The notes under the pieces were generated by a model. The model had not been told where the DNA came from and did no database searches. It saw nothing but the letters and a program-made list of their open reading frames with translations. Source: Nocardia sp. NBC_01329 (GTDB lineage Bacteria; Actinomycetota; Actinomycetes; Mycobacteriales; Mycobacteriaceae). From it: DNA of 64,000 nucleotides. Location: assembly GCF_035956715.1 (NCBI RefSeq), contig NZ_CP108381.1:186001-250000 (forward strand). The letters are read 5' to 3'. Positions 63,081 to 64,000 of the stretch are shown here, piece after piece. Positions within the stretch are counted from its first letter, which is position 1, and every line of letters begins with the position of its first letter. Both the position numbers and the translations under genes were made by a program.

Positions 63081-64000
63081 CAGAAGAAACCGAGCTTCTG
63101 CGGTGAGTAGCTGACCAGCAGATTCTTGGTCTGCTGGTAGTGGTCCAGCATCTGGGCGTGGTTCTCGCGGCCGATACCCGACTTCTTGTAGCCGCCGAAC
63201 GCCGCATGCGCCGGGTAGGCGTGATAGCAGTTCGTCCACACCCGGCCGGCCTTGATTCCCCGGCCGAGCCGATAGGCGGTATTGCCGTCACGGGTCCACA
63301 CCCCGGCGCCGAGACCGTAGAGGGTGTCGTTGGCGATCTTCAGAGCCTCCTCGGTGGAATCGAAGGTGGCGACCGAAACCACCGGGCCGAAGATCTCCTC
63401 CTGGAAGATGCGCATATCGTTGCTGCCCTTGAAGATGGTCGGCTCCACATAGAAGCCGTCCGGATAGCCCTCGACCGACCGCGAGCCGCCACCGGTCAGC
63501 ACCTCGGCGCCTTCCTTCCTGCCGATATCGATGTAGGACATGATCTTCTCGTACTGGTCGTTGCTCGCCTGCGCGCCGATCATGGTCGCGTCGTCGAGCG
63601 GATCACCGCTGACAATCGCTTCGGTGCGCTCCACACAGCGGGCCATGAACTCGTCGTAGATCGACGAATGGATGAGCGCCCGCGACGGACAGGTACAGAC
63701 CTCGCCCTGGTTCAGCGCGAACATCACGAAACCCTCGACGGCCTTGTCCAGGAAATCGTCATCGGCCGCCATGACATCCGCCAGGAAGATATTCGGGCTC
63801 TTCCCACCCAGTTCCAAGGTGACCGGGATGATGTTCTCGCTCGCGTACTGCATGATCAATCGGCCGGTGGTGGTCTCGCCGGTGAACGCCACCTTCGCGA
63901 CCCGTGGACTCGACGCCAGCGGCTTGCCGGTCTCCACCCCGAACCCGTTCACCACATTGAGTACACCCGGCGGCAGCAGATCCGCGATCAACTCGACCAC
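63080..64000 (-). CDS. Aldehyde dehydrogenase, C-terminal part (cut by window edge)
   Basis: The last 307 codons of an NAD-dependent aldehyde dehydrogenase; the gene continues beyond 64000, and the GTG at the edge is not a real start. Visible: [17 protein letters not shown], catalytic-base region [11 protein letters not shown], nucleophile in [24 protein letters not shown], and the C-terminal [20 protein letters not shown]. ExaC/AcoD-like acetaldehyde or chloroacetaldehyde type. Operon with DUF779. Confidence 0.93.
   Translation of the reverse strand: MVELIADLLPPGVLNVVNGFGVETGKPLASSPRVAKVAFTGETTTGRLIMQYASENIIPVTLELGGKSPNIFLADVMAADDDFLDKAVEGFVMFALNQGEVCTCPSRALIHSSIYDEFMARCVERTEAIVSGDPLDDATMIGAQASNDQYEKIMSYIDIGRKEGAEVLTGGGSRSVEGYPDGFYVEPTIFKGSNDMRIFQEEIFGPVVSVATFDSTEEALKIANDTLYGLGAGVWTRDGNTAYRLGRGIKAGRVWTNCYHAYPAHAAFGGYKKSGIGRENHAQMLDHYQQTKNLLVSYSPQKLGFF

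Overview
The window is high-GC actinobacterial chromosome, most likely Nocardia or a close mycolic-acid relative. Pointers are the mycothiol conjugate amidase (mca), the DnaE2-partner genes imuA'/imuB under an SOS box of actinobacterial type, GuaB3, a short-chain UppS-like Z-prenyl synthase, and gene order matching two separate blocks of the Mycobacterium tuberculosis chromosome. The genus is inferred.

Region 1 (1-14.4 kb) is the guaB end, guaB3, guaA and imuA'/imuB, the neighbourhood of Rv3411c-Rv3394c. Inserted between guaA and imuAB are a PspC-type envelope-stress module (a PspC/LiaF-like membrane protein divergent from a PspC-fused histidine kinase, then a LuxR-type regulator), an rRNA-type methyltransferase, two lipoproteins and a Ser/Thr kinase.

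Region 2 (14.4-21.2 kb) joins the two syntenic blocks. It holds a MarR regulator, a Bax-inhibitor-1 family membrane protein, a predicted conflict system (EACC1 protein plus caspase fused to five 42-residue TPR units), an XRE/TPR regulator divergent from two small proteins across a palindromic operator, and an AlkD-like protein.

Region 3 (21.2-32.4 kb) follows Rv1074c-Rv1083: thiolase, SGNH hydrolase, cbs, a membrane protein, acyl-CoA dehydrogenase, metB, greA, DUF4307 and mca. cbs and metB form a transsulfuration pair.

Region 4 (32.4-47.3 kb) is accessory: Nudix, a frameshifted RidA gene, XRE regulator, old-yellow-enzyme reductase, then an 11-kb defence island (AbiEi/AbiEii, hsdM-hsdS-hsdR, and an HTH/N6-methylase/specificity fusion with a coupled small protein). 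The island begins inside a truncated 5' copy of the DUF255 gene and ends with a diverged replacement 5' end that completes the same gene. This is the architecture of an element that integrates into a protein gene and supplies a new 5' end.

Region 5 (47.1-64 kb) resumes the Rv1084-Rv1095 order: DUF255, membrane cyclase, hemolysin III, UppS-like synthase, coaA, DUF885, glyA, phoH2. An epoxide hydrolase/TetR pair, a VOC protein and a DUF779/aldehyde dehydrogenase operon cut by the window edge follow.

A family of about 120-210 bp palindromic repeats is scattered in intergenic space (358-407, 487-605, 7118-7265, 52843-52985, 56935-57146). Two copies keep an identical 25-nt loop while both arms of their stems change together. 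Two copies end directly at the translation start of a downstream gene. I saw no tRNA, rRNA or CRISPR array.
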